DNA from: Clostridia bacterium
Lineage (GTDB): Bacteria; Bacillota; Clostridia; Oscillospirales; CAG-272
Reading direction: 5' to 3'
NCBI GenBank assembly: GCA_017502875.1
Contig: JAFVUF010000024.1
Location: forward strand, 47,463 to 111,462
DNA length: 64,000 nt
The notes below the pieces were generated by a model. The model ran no database searches. It was given only the letters and a program-made list of their open reading frames with translations, and was not told the DNA's origin. This document shows positions 26,819 to 33,925 of this stretch, piece after piece; positions within the stretch are counted from its first letter, which is position 1; each line of letters begins with the position of its first letter. Position numbers and translations under genes: made by a program.

Positions 26819-27295
26819 TCAATATTTTGCGAGGATAGCGGGGATCATGTCTGCGGTGAGCTTACCGTAAACGTCCTCGTTGATAGTCATAACGGGAGCG
26901 AGTCCGCAGCAGCCGAGGCAACGCGTATCCTGTATAGTAAATTTTCCGTCCTCAGTGGTCTCGTTAGAGGTGATACCGAGCTCCTTTTCTACTCTTGCGA
27001 GTACCTGAGCTCCACCCTTAACGTAACAGGCGGTACCCTGACAAACGCTGATTATGTTATCGCCCTTAGGAGTGAGCGAGAACTGAGCGTAGAAGGTAGC
27101 GACGCCGTAAACCTCTGTTACGGGTATGCCGAGGGAATCGGCAATGATGATCATGTTCTCAAGTGAAAGATAGCCAAAGCTTTCCTGAGCGAACTGCATT
27201 ATCGGCATGAGCGGACCTGGCATGTCCTTGTGCTCAGCGATAAATGCCTTAAGCTCTTCCGTCTTAACAGCGATCTGTTCCGGTGTAAGTGCCAT
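26819..27295 (-). CDS. hydC: NuoE-like [2Fe-2S] subunit of bifurcating hydrogenase
   Basis: 158 residues. Helical N-terminal domain (FAQESFGYLSLENMIIIADSLG) then a thioredoxin-like [2Fe-2S] fold with CQGTACYVKGG and CLGCCGLAPVM, the four Cys ligands of NuoE. It is first in the operon and 15 bp before hydB, with AGGAGGATAAGTGT as ribosome site. Confidence 0.96.
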   Translation of the reverse strand: MALTPEQIAVKTEELKAFIAEHKDMPGPLMPIMQFAQESFGYLSLENMIIIADSLGIPVTEVYGVATFYAQFSLTPKGDNIISVCQGTACYVKGGAQVLARVEKELGITSNETTEDGKFTIQDTRCLGCCGLAPVMTINEDVYGKLTADMIPAILAKY

Positions 27296-27334
27296 ACACT
27301 TATCCTCCTATGTAAATTTTATTTTTCCTTTGGC

Positions 27335-27372
27335 ATTATACCATAACTCATTAATTTTTTCAATGAGTGTTA
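27335..27372 (-). promoter_or_regulatory. hydCBA promoter with overlapping palindrome
   Basis: Minus strand TTGAAA (27358-27363), 17-bp spacer, TATAAT (27335-27340). The inverted repeat ACTCATT...AATGAGT (27347-27369) brackets the -35 box and part of the spacer, as expected for a repressor operator. It does not match the Rex consensus. Confidence 0.75.
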
Positions 27373-27549
27373 TTCATTTTTAAAATAAGTAATACATTTT
27401 TTTAACGTTTATTTAATATTTATACTAATCTTTTTTACTTAGTTGGAAATAAATCTTTATTTTCGTTCTAAGCAGTCAAATGAATGTCGTTTTGTGAAGC
27501 GCGAGCATATAATGCAGTAAGCGCTGAAGCATACGCGAAAAGAGGCTAT

Positions 27550-27849
27550 ATGCGCGGAAAGGATAAAAAACCTAAAATGACTTACAAAAGAACAATGTAT
27601 AAAAGATGCGGATACCCTCAGAGAAGAGAAGCATCTCCCATACGGATATGCGAAAAAAACGAGGAGGATAAGTGTGTTTCGTATTGCGCCGAAACAACCT
27701 ACCCTTCTCTTGCAACGGTTTATTCAGTAAACCAGTGTTGGAGGGATATCCTTGACGGAAACGAGGGCTTTTGCAGAGGAACTATCTTCTGCGAGCTTCA
27801 CAAGCCTTTTAAAGGCGATAAGTGCAAAAACGGAGGATGCGCCAAATGA
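27550..27849 (+). CDS. cotJA: Spore coat-associated protein CotJA-like
   Basis: 99 residues from the ATG at 27550; a second in-frame ATG at 27577 is possible. The C-terminal half carries the CotJA signature: SLATVYSVNQCWRDILD, then GFCRGTIFCELHKPF, equivalent to the usual W-x-x-x-Y...GTxFPxLxKPF. Several extra Cys (CGYPQ, CVSYC, CKNGGC) are unusual for CotJA. The identity is supported by cotJB and cotJC downstream. In Bacillus the operon is expressed in the mother cell and its products enter the spore coat. A possible SigE/K-type -10, CATATAAT, lies at 27506-27513. Confidence 0.8.
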   Translation: MRGKDKKPKMTYKRTMYKRCGYPQRREASPIRICEKNEEDKCVSYCAETTYPSLATVYSVNQCWRDILDGNEGFCRGTIFCELHKPFKGDKCKNGGCAK

Positions 27850-28097
27850 ACGATAAGAAAGCTTCACTTATGCGCGAGGTACAGATAGCGCATTTTTCAC
27901 TCATAGAGACAAATCTTTACCTTGATACCCACCCATTCGATTGCGAGGCGCTGAAGGCGCTTGAATACTATGGCGAGAAGCTTGCGTGCGCGATTGAAAA
28001 GTACGAGGAGGAATTCGGCTCACTCACGGCTGGAGCGATAACGGACGTACCGTTTGAATGGGTAAAAACACCGTTTCCCTGGGAAATGGATTGCTGA
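27846..28097 (+). CDS. cotJB: Spore coat protein CotJB
   Basis: 83 residues. The start is the ATG overlapping the cotJA stop (ATGA) with CGGAGGATGCG upstream. Family pattern is clear: LMREVQIAHFSLIETNLYLDTHP, then DCEALKALEYY and the C-terminal WVKTPFPWEMDC (compare the PWPWE end of CotJB). Inner-coat component working with CotJA and CotJC. Confidence 0.9.
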   Translation: MNDKKASLMREVQIAHFSLIETNLYLDTHPFDCEALKALEYYGEKLACAIEKYEEEFGSLTAGAITDVPFEWVKTPFPWEMDC

Positions 28098-28120
28098 AAA
28101 GCAAGGTCTGTAATAAATTA

Positions 28121-28161
28121 AGCAGACGTAACGTAAAACGCTAAACGTATTAGCGTAGAAA
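28121..28161 (+). other. Inverted repeat in the cotJB-cotJC spacer
   Basis: ACGCTAA-ACGTA-TTAGCGT (28138-28156) is a perfect 7-bp hairpin in the 79-bp spacer, without a T run. It may tune translation or mRNA stability of cotJC. Confidence 0.4.
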
Positions 28162-28176
28162 GGAACAATAACAAAT

Positions 28177-28386
28177 ATGTGGATATATCAGAAAAGTCTT
28201 GAATTCCCCGTCAAGATAAAAAATCCTAATCCCGCGCTTGCGAAATTCATCGTAACAGCGCTTGGCGGACCTGACGGCGAGCTTGCCGCCTCGACCAGAT
28301 ATCTGAGCCAACGATTCGGTATGCCTTACCGCGAGGTAACGGGTATACTGACGGATATAGGTACAGAGGAACAAGAACCACTATGA
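28177..28386 (+). pseudogene. cotJC: cotJC 5' part, interrupted by prophage insertion
   Basis: CotJC is a coat-associated Mn-catalase-like protein of about 190 residues. The first 65 residues match the family closely: MWIYQKSLEFPVKIKNPNP, LAKFIVTALGGPDGELAAS, RYLSQRFGMP and GILTDIGTEE. The family continues ...GTEE(L/F)AHLEM, with metal-ligand residues. Here the frame instead reads QEPL and stops. The serine recombinase gene begins 20 bp beyond. The ribosome site AGAAAGGA and codon use are normal, so the gene was intact before insertion. The 3' part is expected at the far end of the prophage, outside the window. Excision would restore it. Confidence 0.92.
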
Positions 28387-28405
28387 TGACAGTTATAGTA
28401 AAATA
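28345..28405. other. Predicted prophage left attachment site (attL)
   Basis: The cotJC homology ends within GGTACAGAGGAAC (about 28363-28375). The following 30 bp up to the recombinase stop codon are phage sequence. The crossover should fall in or next to that block. Exact core unknown because the right junction is not in the window. Confidence 0.6.
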
Positions 28406-30052
28406 TCACACCCGGTATTTTATGTCGAGCTGGATGGGGGGATTGGTCCAATGTGCACCGGATGTTTTGATTGTCGTTCCGTGAGGTTCGTTTTGGGCTC
28501 GGCGCAGGCGTTCGGGTGCTTCACGTGAATAGATTATATCAATTATGCAGGCTTTGAGGAGCCTGTTTTTTTCTTCTCCTGAAGCGGTCGGATCGTCGAG
28601 GGTGCGAAGTGCGTCCTTGAAGCGGACTAACGCTTCACGTGCTTTTCCGAGGGTAGGTAGGCTTTCTCTTGCATTGTGAAGTGCTTCCTTTGTTTCCTCT
28701 CGCTCTTTTTGGAGCTTTTCATTAAGTTTTGTGAAGATCGCCGCAGGCATTCTTTTTGCAGGATCAGGATCTGTTTGCGCTTCCCATTGCGCGAGCTCTT
28801 TTGCATCAAGATCCGCAAGTTTCTTTTCAAGGTTTCTGATAACACGCTCTTGGATTTTAACAGCATCTGTCGGCTCACTCTTTACGAGAATTTCAAAATC
28901 CTTTATTTCTTGTAGGAGTGAATCGCGAAGTATATTTATCAGATCATCGTAGGTACATGAACCTGTGCCGCAATGCTTCATATTATTACAGACGAGACGA
29001 GGCGCATAGCGATACGTTCCATCAGGAAGTCTATGCGTGCGCAATGTCATAGCGGTACCGCATTGACAGTGGACAAGGGATGCAAGAGGATTTCTGATTT
29101 TAGATGTATGCTTTACTTTGCTTTCGTTCTGTTTGAGCTTTGACTGTGCTTTATTAAACCATTCAACGGGAATGATAGCAGGGTGTTTTCCGTCGTACAA
29201 AAGGTACTCGCCGTCTTTTGCTCTCGGTCTTGTTTTTGTGATCTCGCCGTTTTCGACAACGGTAACTGTTTTGCGGTTATTCCAACGTATTTTACCGATA
29301 TACACAGGATTAGCTAAAAGGCTTCTGAGCGAGGCTGCAGACCAGTGTTCACCGCGAGGCGGTGTGATTCCAATATCATCGAAGTGGTCGCATATTCCGT
29401 ATATGCTTATTCCTTTATTTACGAACAGGTCAAACGCCATATACACAATAGGTGCTTGTTCTTCGTGCGGCGATAGGGTAGGGCATTTTCTTTTACCGTC
29501 CATAGTCCAAGTTTTTATGTATCCGAACGGAGCGACGTTGCCGACGTAGTTACCTTGGCTTACAGAGAGGAGAGTACCGCGCTGCATGATCCTTTTTTGA
29601 TATTCAAGGAATTCGTTACCGCGCTTCAGCTCGCGCTCAAAGAAGTCTCTGTCATATTCATTTGATATATCGTATGTTTTTTGAGGAGTAATGACGAGAG
29701 TGTTTGTGTAGCGCAGTAGTTTTATTATACGGCCTGCGTCCTCAAGATCTCCTCTTGATATTCGCTGAACCTCAACAGTGAGTATAGCTTTTATCCGAGG
29801 GGATTCAATAAGCTTTAATATGCTTTGCATCTCAGGACGGTCCGCAATGGTTTCTCCTGAAACGACCTCGCGGAATTTATTTTCCTCCGGGACCCTGCCG
29901 CCGAGGTGCTTTTCTGCCCATTCGTCAAGGATAGCCTCGTGCTTTGCGAGGACTTCTTCAACGGTGAGCGTAGGATCATCCGTTCTTGACTTACGGAGAT
30001 ATACGAGAACCTCTTCCGGTCGGAAGCTTAGTGTTTCTGTGTAGTTGTACAT
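28406..30052 (-). CDS. Large serine recombinase (phage integrase)
   Basis: 548 residues from the ATG preceded by ACAAGGAGAACAA (a longer frame adds 9 residues without a ribosome site). The resolvase domain has VLVYLRKSRTDD with the nucleophile Ser22, and VQRISRGDLEDAGRI. The recombinase domain includes APFGYIKTW and ANPVYIGKIRW. A Zn ribbon follows (CQCGTAMTL ... CNNMKHCGTGSC, about 350-383) and then a long coiled coil (about 405-500), the usual layout of unidirectional integrases. It carries out attP x attB integration; excision needs a directionality factor, which I cannot identify. Its 3' end faces the cotJC junction. Confidence 0.95.
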   Translation of the reverse strand: MYNYTETLSFRPEEVLVYLRKSRTDDPTLTVEEVLAKHEAILDEWAEKHLGGRVPEENKFREVVSGETIADRPEMQSILKLIESPRIKAILTVEVQRISRGDLEDAGRIIKLLRYTNTLVITPQKTYDISNEYDRDFFERELKRGNEFLEYQKRIMQRGTLLSVSQGNYVGNVAPFGYIKTWTMDGKRKCPTLSPHEEQAPIVYMAFDLFVNKGISIYGICDHFDDIGITPPRGEHWSAASLRSLLANPVYIGKIRWNNRKTVTVVENGEITKTRPRAKDGEYLLYDGKHPAIIPVEWFNKAQSKLKQNESKVKHTSKIRNPLASLVHCQCGTAMTLRTHRLPDGTYRYAPRLVCNNMKHCGTGSCTYDDLINILRDSLLQEIKDFEILVKSEPTDAVKIQERVIRNLEKKLADLDAKELAQWEAQTDPDPAKRMPAAIFTKLNEKLQKEREETKEALHNARESLPTLGKAREALVRFKDALRTLDDPTASGEEKNRLLKACIIDIIYSREAPERLRRAQNEPHGTTIKTSGAHWTNPPIQLDIKYRV

Positions 30053-30240
30053 TTGTTCTCCTTGTAAAAACTGATACACAAATTGATGTTGTTTTTGATA
30101 TAGTCCTCATAGGCGTACTGTGCTTCACGCTTGGTAGAGAAGCCTGAGAGCCGCTTCTGATGGTTAACGTCGTTCTCGTCTTTTTCACGGAAACGGCAGG
30201 ACCACAGCCCCGAGGATTTATTTTTTTCGTAGCTTGGCAT
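30028..30240 (-). CDS. Truncated tyrosine-integrase arm-binding domain (remnant or small DNA-binding protein)
   Basis: 70 residues: MPSYEKNKSSGLWSCRFREKD, then GFSTKREAQYAYEDYIKNNIN. This matches the AP2-like N-terminal Arm-DNA-binding domain of tyrosine integrases. Nothing of the core-binding or catalytic domains follows: the frame ends inside the start of the serine recombinase gene (25-bp overlap). It could be a relic from an integrase swap, or a stand-alone DNA-binding protein used as excision factor. Ribosome site is poor. Confidence 0.65.
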   Translation of the reverse strand: MPSYEKNKSSGLWSCRFREKDENDVNHQKRLSGFSTKREAQYAYEDYIKNNINLCISFYKENKCTTTQKH

Positions 30241-30252
30241 TTAAAAAAACTC

Positions 30253-30280
30253 TTGATTTTTATAACTATATTGGTATAAT
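30253..30280 (+). promoter_or_regulatory. Promoter upstream of the XRE gene
   Basis: TTGATT (30253-30258), 16-bp spacer, TATAAT (30275-30280). Points rightward, away from the recombinase. Confidence 0.65.
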
Positions 30281-30300
30281 CTTCCTCTGTTGAGTATTTT

Positions 30301-30331
30301 AACGCTATGCGTAAGGCATGGCGTTATTTTT
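30301..30331 (+). terminator. Hairpin terminator or attenuator before the XRE gene
   Basis: AACGCTATGC-GTAAG-GCATGGCGTT (30301-30325, one G-T pair) followed by ATTTTTG. It lies only about 15-20 bp after the predicted transcription start and 38 bp before the XRE ATG, so it should truncate most transcripts. Confidence 0.65.
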
Positions 30332-30368
30332 GTTTATGCGCCTATTGTCGTTGAATAGATTGAGGAAC

Positions 30369-30581
30369 ATGAACGAAAACGAGATAATTGCAAGGAATAT
30401 TCGCGCAGCGCGAAAGGGACTAATGGAATCGCAAATGGTTTTTGCCGCAAATTGCGGACTTAGTGTAGAAGAAATCAGCTTACTTGAAAGAGAAAAGGCT
30501 GACCCAAAGCTCAGCACGTTACAGATGATAGCCTCATATATCGGCGAGCCGGTTACTTATCTGTTGTCAGAAAAAGAATAA
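30369..30581 (+). CDS. Small XRE-family DNA-binding protein
   Basis: 70 residues, start chosen by TTGAGGAAC. A single HTH domain: IIARNIRAARKGLMESQMVFAANCGLSVEEISLLEREKADPKLSTLQMIASYIGEPVTYLL, which covers the whole protein. Lies between recombinase and lysogeny operon, so it may regulate integrase or act as excision/lysogeny accessory regulator. The HTH signature Q in helix 2 is weakly kept. Confidence 0.75.
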   Translation: MNENEIIARNIRAARKGLMESQMVFAANCGLSVEEISLLEREKADPKLSTLQMIASYIGEPVTYLLSEKE

Positions 30582-30675
30582 TTTAGAAAGAGAGGGAATT
30601 TAACGGCATGGGCGCATTTTCGTTAAATACCAGACGTTTGGGATTAAGTTTTTGGTTCTTATTCAGACGAAAAAA

Positions 30676-31020
30676 TTATTCCTTGTGATTTCTACTATTT
30701 GTGATGTAAATATAAACTGCAAGGACACTCATTGCTATACCGCAGATTATGTCGAGTACTACCCAGGTATCTTTATCGAGATAGATAGGAGCAATCGGAT
30801 TAAAGAGTATAACTATCGGAGCGCATATGAATGTAACTGGATTTAAGATGTTATCTGTTTCGAAAAAATATAGTATGACGCATATAGCAAGACCTACAAG
30901 CGAGATGATTCGCAGGAACGTGTAGTAACCATATGGGAGATCAGCAATTCCTATAAAGTATAGTACTGCCAATGCAACGCACGTGCAAATGGTGAAAAGA
31001 GTGTTAGTGGATGGTTTCAT
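30676..31020 (-). CDS. Small four-span membrane protein (lysogeny cassette)
   Basis: 114 residues. About four membrane spans (TLFTICTCVALAVLYFIGI; FLRIISLVGLAICVILYFF; VTFICAPIVILFNPI; WVVLDIICGIAMSVLAVYIYI). The FNPIAPIYLDKDTWVVLD segment resembles a small membrane family often labelled DUF6804, but I cannot confirm this. AAAAAGGATTTAAAT precedes the start. Last gene behind the repressor, thus probably expressed in the lysogen. Confidence 0.65.
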   Translation of the reverse strand: MKPSTNTLFTICTCVALAVLYFIGIADLPYGYYTFLRIISLVGLAICVILYFFETDNILNPVTFICAPIVILFNPIAPIYLDKDTWVVLDIICGIAMSVLAVYIYITNSRNHKE

Positions 31021-31047
31021 ATTTAAATCCTTTTTTCTGTAATTTTG

Positions 31048-31698
31048 TTATGGTTCTTGAATAGGGTAAAATAACACCAAAATTATCGTTACAACCGCTA
31101 TTAATAATTTTCGATAATATTTTCTTGCACGTATCTTGTTTTTGACTTGATTTATGTAGTAAAAATGTTCTCTTATTAAAAGGGAATTTAATGCTTTATC
31201 CTCTGATATTTCGTATTTGTTTTTTTCATATTCGAGTTTATTGTTAATATCTTTGACATGGTGCACGAATGCTGGAAGAGCAAATCTAACTTTGTATATC
31301 TTATTGGTAACATAAAGGACTAGAATGGATATAGGAATTGCAATTAGCGCAGCCCAAAATGACAAATCAGGAAATATACACCATAATCCGAAGGCACTTC
31401 CAATTACTGTTTCGACTATTGATATGATGCGTTCCATGTTTTCGAATTGCTGCTCTTGGTTCAATTCATCGACAGTTGAAAAATATACCTTTGCCGGTGA
31501 TACAACCTCTTCAACATATTTTTTAGTATCATATTTTGAGCATACATTTTCATTAAAATTAAATTCTAAATCATTTACGGATGGCATTTCGAGATTAAAG
31601 TCTTTGGGTGATAAATCAACCACATCAAAACAATACCATATTACAAATGCTATTAGAATATTTGCAATAAAAAGAATAATTGTCAAAAGTATTTCCAT
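31048..31698 (-). CDS. Membrane protein of unknown function (lysogeny cassette)
   Basis: 216 residues. N-terminal span (IILFIANILIAFVIWYCF), a roughly 75-residue soluble loop rich in Asp/Glu, two central spans (SAFGLWCIFPDLSFWAALIAIPISILVLYV), a basic helical stretch, and a last span near the C-terminus (LLIAVVTIILVLFYPI). Starts 12 bp after the preceding gene's stop. AT-rich. No family recognised. Confidence 0.65.
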   Translation of the reverse strand: MEILLTIILFIANILIAFVIWYCFDVVDLSPKDFNLEMPSVNDLEFNFNENVCSKYDTKKYVEEVVSPAKVYFSTVDELNQEQQFENMERIISIVETVIGSAFGLWCIFPDLSFWAALIAIPISILVLYVTNKIYKVRFALPAFVHHVKDINNKLEYEKNKYEISEDKALNSLLIREHFYYINQVKNKIRARKYYRKLLIAVVTIILVLFYPIQEP

Positions 31699-31710
31699 TT
31701 TCGTTATACC

Positions 31711-32193
31711 TTAGTCGTACTTGCGTTTTTTCTTCTTGCGTAATGCAGGAGGAGTGCGGTTATCCCATAACTTGCACAATACCCATATTAAAATTATCAT
31801 ACCTACGTACGCGAGTAACGATACTCGGAGAGAGCTTTTCAAACCTGAATTGAACAGCAAAGCGTTAACAAGAGATGTACTAAGAATACAAAATACCCAT
31901 ATTAATGGCTTAACGAATGGATAATCTTTGTTTGCGATGCCATGTTTTACGGCGTACTCGTGGTATTCATATTCTATTACATGCTTTATGACATCCGATT
32001 TTTCCAGTTTGTCTATTTCTGTTTTGGCTGTGTTGACATCGTCTTCGTTGGATGATTTAAGCATTGCATGATACAATCGATAGTCGCTTATTTGTTTTCT
32101 TGTTTCCGCATCAAAGACTCTGGTTATATCGAGGTTGAGAAGAGTATCTCGAGGGTTAAATTCGGGGATTTGATTTGTAGAATTTGTGTTCAT
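31711..32193 (-). CDS. Membrane protein of unknown function (lysogeny cassette)
   Basis: 160 residues. The first roughly 95 are soluble and charged; two spans follow (FVKPLIWVFCILSTSLVNALLF; VSLLAYVGMIILIWVLCKLW) and a basic tail (RKKKKRKYD). GAAGGAGGAATATAA is a strong ribosome site. First gene after the repressor, 27 bp from its stop, so expected to be on the repressor transcript. Confidence 0.65.
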   Translation of the reverse strand: MNTNSTNQIPEFNPRDTLLNLDITRVFDAETRKQISDYRLYHAMLKSSNEDDVNTAKTEIDKLEKSDVIKHVIEYEYHEYAVKHGIANKDYPFVKPLIWVFCILSTSLVNALLFNSGLKSSLRVSLLAYVGMIILIWVLCKLWDNRTPPALRKKKKRKYD

Positions 32194-32220
32194 TTATATT
32201 CCTCCTTCAAAGCATCTTTT

Positions 32221-32853
32221 TTACACTTTACTCATGAAGCACACTGCTCTGCCGAGGCAACGGATTGTATTCAATTCCTCGCCGACATAGACAAGCGGCT
32301 CATATTTAGGGTTTTCTGGATTAAGAACGAGCTTATTCTTATCTGGATAATAATACCACCTTTTTAGCGTTGCTTCATCATCAATAATTACGGCAGCGAT
32401 CTGGCCGTTTTCTACAATTGGTTGTTCTTTGATAAAAACGACGTCACCGTCGTGTATTCTTGCACCTATCATACTATCACCTCTTGCTGTGAGGCAGAAG
32501 TCGGCATTGATGTCGGAAGCAGCTTCGACATACGTTTCAAAATCCTCGCTTGCATAAATCGGTTTTCCGCAAGCAATCTCGCCGAGCATACGGAATTTCT
32601 TTTTTACGACAGGACGGATGTTAGAAGGGAGAGCAGCTCCCTCATCACCGAATAATAAATAAGTAGGTGTAACTCCAAGAGCTTCAGCAATTATTGCAAT
32701 TTTGGATTGTGGAAGATCTACAAGTCCAAGTTCGATCTTGTTAATACTCGAGCGAGATGTATACCCTGTTTTGCGCGCTAATTCTTCTTGAGTTAGTCCT
32801 TGACTCGTTCTTAATGATTTTAATCTTTTACCGAAATTAATTAAATTTGACAT
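32221..32853 (-). CDS. LexA/CI-type phage repressor with S24 autoprotease domain
   Basis: 210 residues from the ATG after GGAGGTAATTGCTAT. N-terminal HTH (FGKRLKSLRTSQGLTQEELARKTGYTSRSSINKIE, about 7-41). The C-terminal peptidase has a Cys95-Gly96 cleavage site (GEIACGKP), Ser127 in GDSM and Lys164 in LKRW. By family knowledge RecA filaments trigger self-cleavage and induction. It maintains lysogeny by binding the operators between 32854 and 33014, and likely at 33221-33239. Confidence 0.94.
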   Translation of the reverse strand: MSNLINFGKRLKSLRTSQGLTQEELARKTGYTSRSSINKIELGLVDLPQSKIAIIAEALGVTPTYLLFGDEGAALPSNIRPVVKKKFRMLGEIACGKPIYASEDFETYVEAASDINADFCLTARGDSMIGARIHDGDVVFIKEQPIVENGQIAAVIIDDEATLKRWYYYPDKNKLVLNPENPKYEPLVYVGEELNTIRCLGRAVCFMSKV

Positions 32854-32878
32854 ATAGCAATTACCTCCGTTCAAGAAC

Positions 32879-32907
32879 ATGATAACACAAATGAGAATAA
32901 AAATCAA
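32879..32907 (-). promoter_or_regulatory. Repressor promoter (PRM-like)
   Basis: Minus strand TTGATT (32902-32907), 17-bp spacer, TATCAT (32879-32884), 26 bp before the repressor ATG. Confidence 0.8.
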
Positions 32908-32947
32908 CATTTTTTGAAAAAAAGTCAAAAAAAATTGAAAAAAGGTC

Positions 32948-32976
32948 TTGACAATCTACAAAATCGGGTGTATCAT
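32948..32976 (+). promoter_or_regulatory. Early lytic promoter (PR-like)
   Basis: TTGACA (32948-32953), 17-bp spacer, TATCAT (32971-32976). It drives the Cro-like gene and the early region; an operator palindrome begins 3 bp after the -10. Confidence 0.88.
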
Positions 32977-32979
32977 ATG

Positions 32980-32998
32980 TGTAGAACTAAATTCAACA
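32980..32998. promoter_or_regulatory. Operator O1 (imperfect palindrome)
   Basis: TGTAGAAC-TAA-ATTCAACA, matching the perfect palindrome O2 in 17 of 19 positions. It overlaps the likely start of the early transcript. Confidence 0.7.
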
Positions 32999-33014
32999 AA
33001 AAGGAGGGGTTGAC

Positions 33015-33230
33015 GTGACAAGGACTGATCTGCTTCAGGGTAAGATGAGAGAAAAAGGCGTTACCATCGAATCACTTGCTATTGCGGTAGGGATATCTCG
33101 TACAAGTATGTTTAATAAAATACACAATAAAGTCGAGTTCCTTATAAGCGAGGTGCAGAAAATTGCAATTGTATTAGGTTTGAGTGATGAAGATGTACAG
33201 CTCATTTTTTTTACCCTGTGTGTAGAATAA
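33015..33230 (+). CDS. Cro-like XRE regulator
   Basis: 71 residues from a GTG start with AAGGAGGGG upstream. HTH: LLQGKMREKGVTIESLAIAVGISRTSMFNKIHNKVEF. First gene of the rightward early operon, opposite the CI-like repressor, which is the position of Cro. Its last codons overlap operator O2. Confidence 0.85.
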   Translation: MTRTDLLQGKMREKGVTIESLAIAVGISRTSMFNKIHNKVEFLISEVQKIAIVLGLSDEDVQLIFFTLCVE

Positions 33231-33239
33231 AATTCTACA
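33221..33239. promoter_or_regulatory. Operator O2 (perfect palindrome)
   Basis: TGTAGAAT-AAA-ATTCTACA, 8-bp arms. It straddles the end of the Cro-like gene, 240 bp from O1, so repressor looping or roadblock is possible. Confidence 0.75.
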
Positions 33240-33304
33240 AAGTTCCGTTATCACAGACAAGCACCGATGCATAGTATGCAATAAATAAGGAAGGAGAGAT
33301 CAAA

Positions 33305-33505
33305 ATGGCAAGAGATATAGGAGACATATACGGGGAACCTACGGTAAGAGTGTACCCTAATGCTATTGTAAGGAATTATCACCCTATACTTACACCGGAA
33401 GAGCGTGAAAGACGAATGATGGACATAGCTCGCGCCGCAGCTGATCTTATCGCTTCCGCAGAGGAAGGGAGGCGAAGGAATGAGGATAACAGTAAGTTCG
33501 ATTAA
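33305..33505 (+). CDS. Small phage protein, unknown
   Basis: 66 residues, MARDIGDIYGEPTVRVYPNAI...; GGAAGGAGAGATCAAA site. A basic/acidic helix forms the C-terminal half. No family recognised. Overlaps the next gene by 26 bp. Confidence 0.7.
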   Translation: MARDIGDIYGEPTVRVYPNAIVRNYHPILTPEERERRMMDIARAAADLIASAEEGRRRNEDNSKFD

Positions 33506-33665
33506 CGGTAAGCATATTGTAACCGTAAACCGAGATGTTTGGGAATTTGACGATATCGGAGAAGCTATGAAGTTCGTCTGGTTAAATAACGGGCGTTTAA
33601 AGCTCGATGGGCGTGAAGTATATCGCTTAAGTGATGGTAGATATCGTTTTAAATCGATAAAGTAA
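33480..33665 (+). CDS. Small phage protein, unknown
   Basis: 61 residues, MRITVSSINGKHIVTVNRDVW..., mostly beta strands (ITVSSINGKHIVTVN; RLKLDGREVYRL). The ribosome site GAGGCGAAGGA lies inside the preceding gene, implying coupling. Confidence 0.65.
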   Translation: MRITVSSINGKHIVTVNRDVWEFDDIGEAMKFVWLNNGRLKLDGREVYRLSDGRYRFKSIK

Positions 33666-33688
33666 CTCTATGGGAGGACAAGCTGAAA

Positions 33689-33925
33689 ATGGAAAAGAAA
33701 GAACAAAGGTTACATAATATTGAAAGCCACGCGCAAGTTTTGCGAGGTCTCATCAATTACCATAAAAGAATGATGATGATGGGCGAAAACGGTTGTGGCG
33801 CAAGCGAGAAATGCCCCAAGGCAACGGTGCTTAACGACGTTTACCTTGAGGCACTCGAAGAGTCTTTAAGGCTCATAGAAAGGGAGATCATGCAGGTTAG
33901 AGCGTACAATGAAAAGAAAGATTGA
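33689..33925 (+). CDS. Small helical phage protein, unknown
   Basis: 78 residues, largely alpha-helical (MEKKEQRLHNIESHAQVL...), with an internal GENGCGASEKCP segment that could hold a metal or disulfide. Overlaps the next gene by 17 bp. Confidence 0.65.
   Translation: MEKKEQRLHNIESHAQVLRGLINYHKRMMMMGENGCGASEKCPKATVLNDVYLEALEESLRLIEREIMQVRAYNEKKD

Noticed and set aside
30608-30688. 26-codon frame after the XRE gene
   Set aside because: No adequate ribosome site spacing and no similarity.
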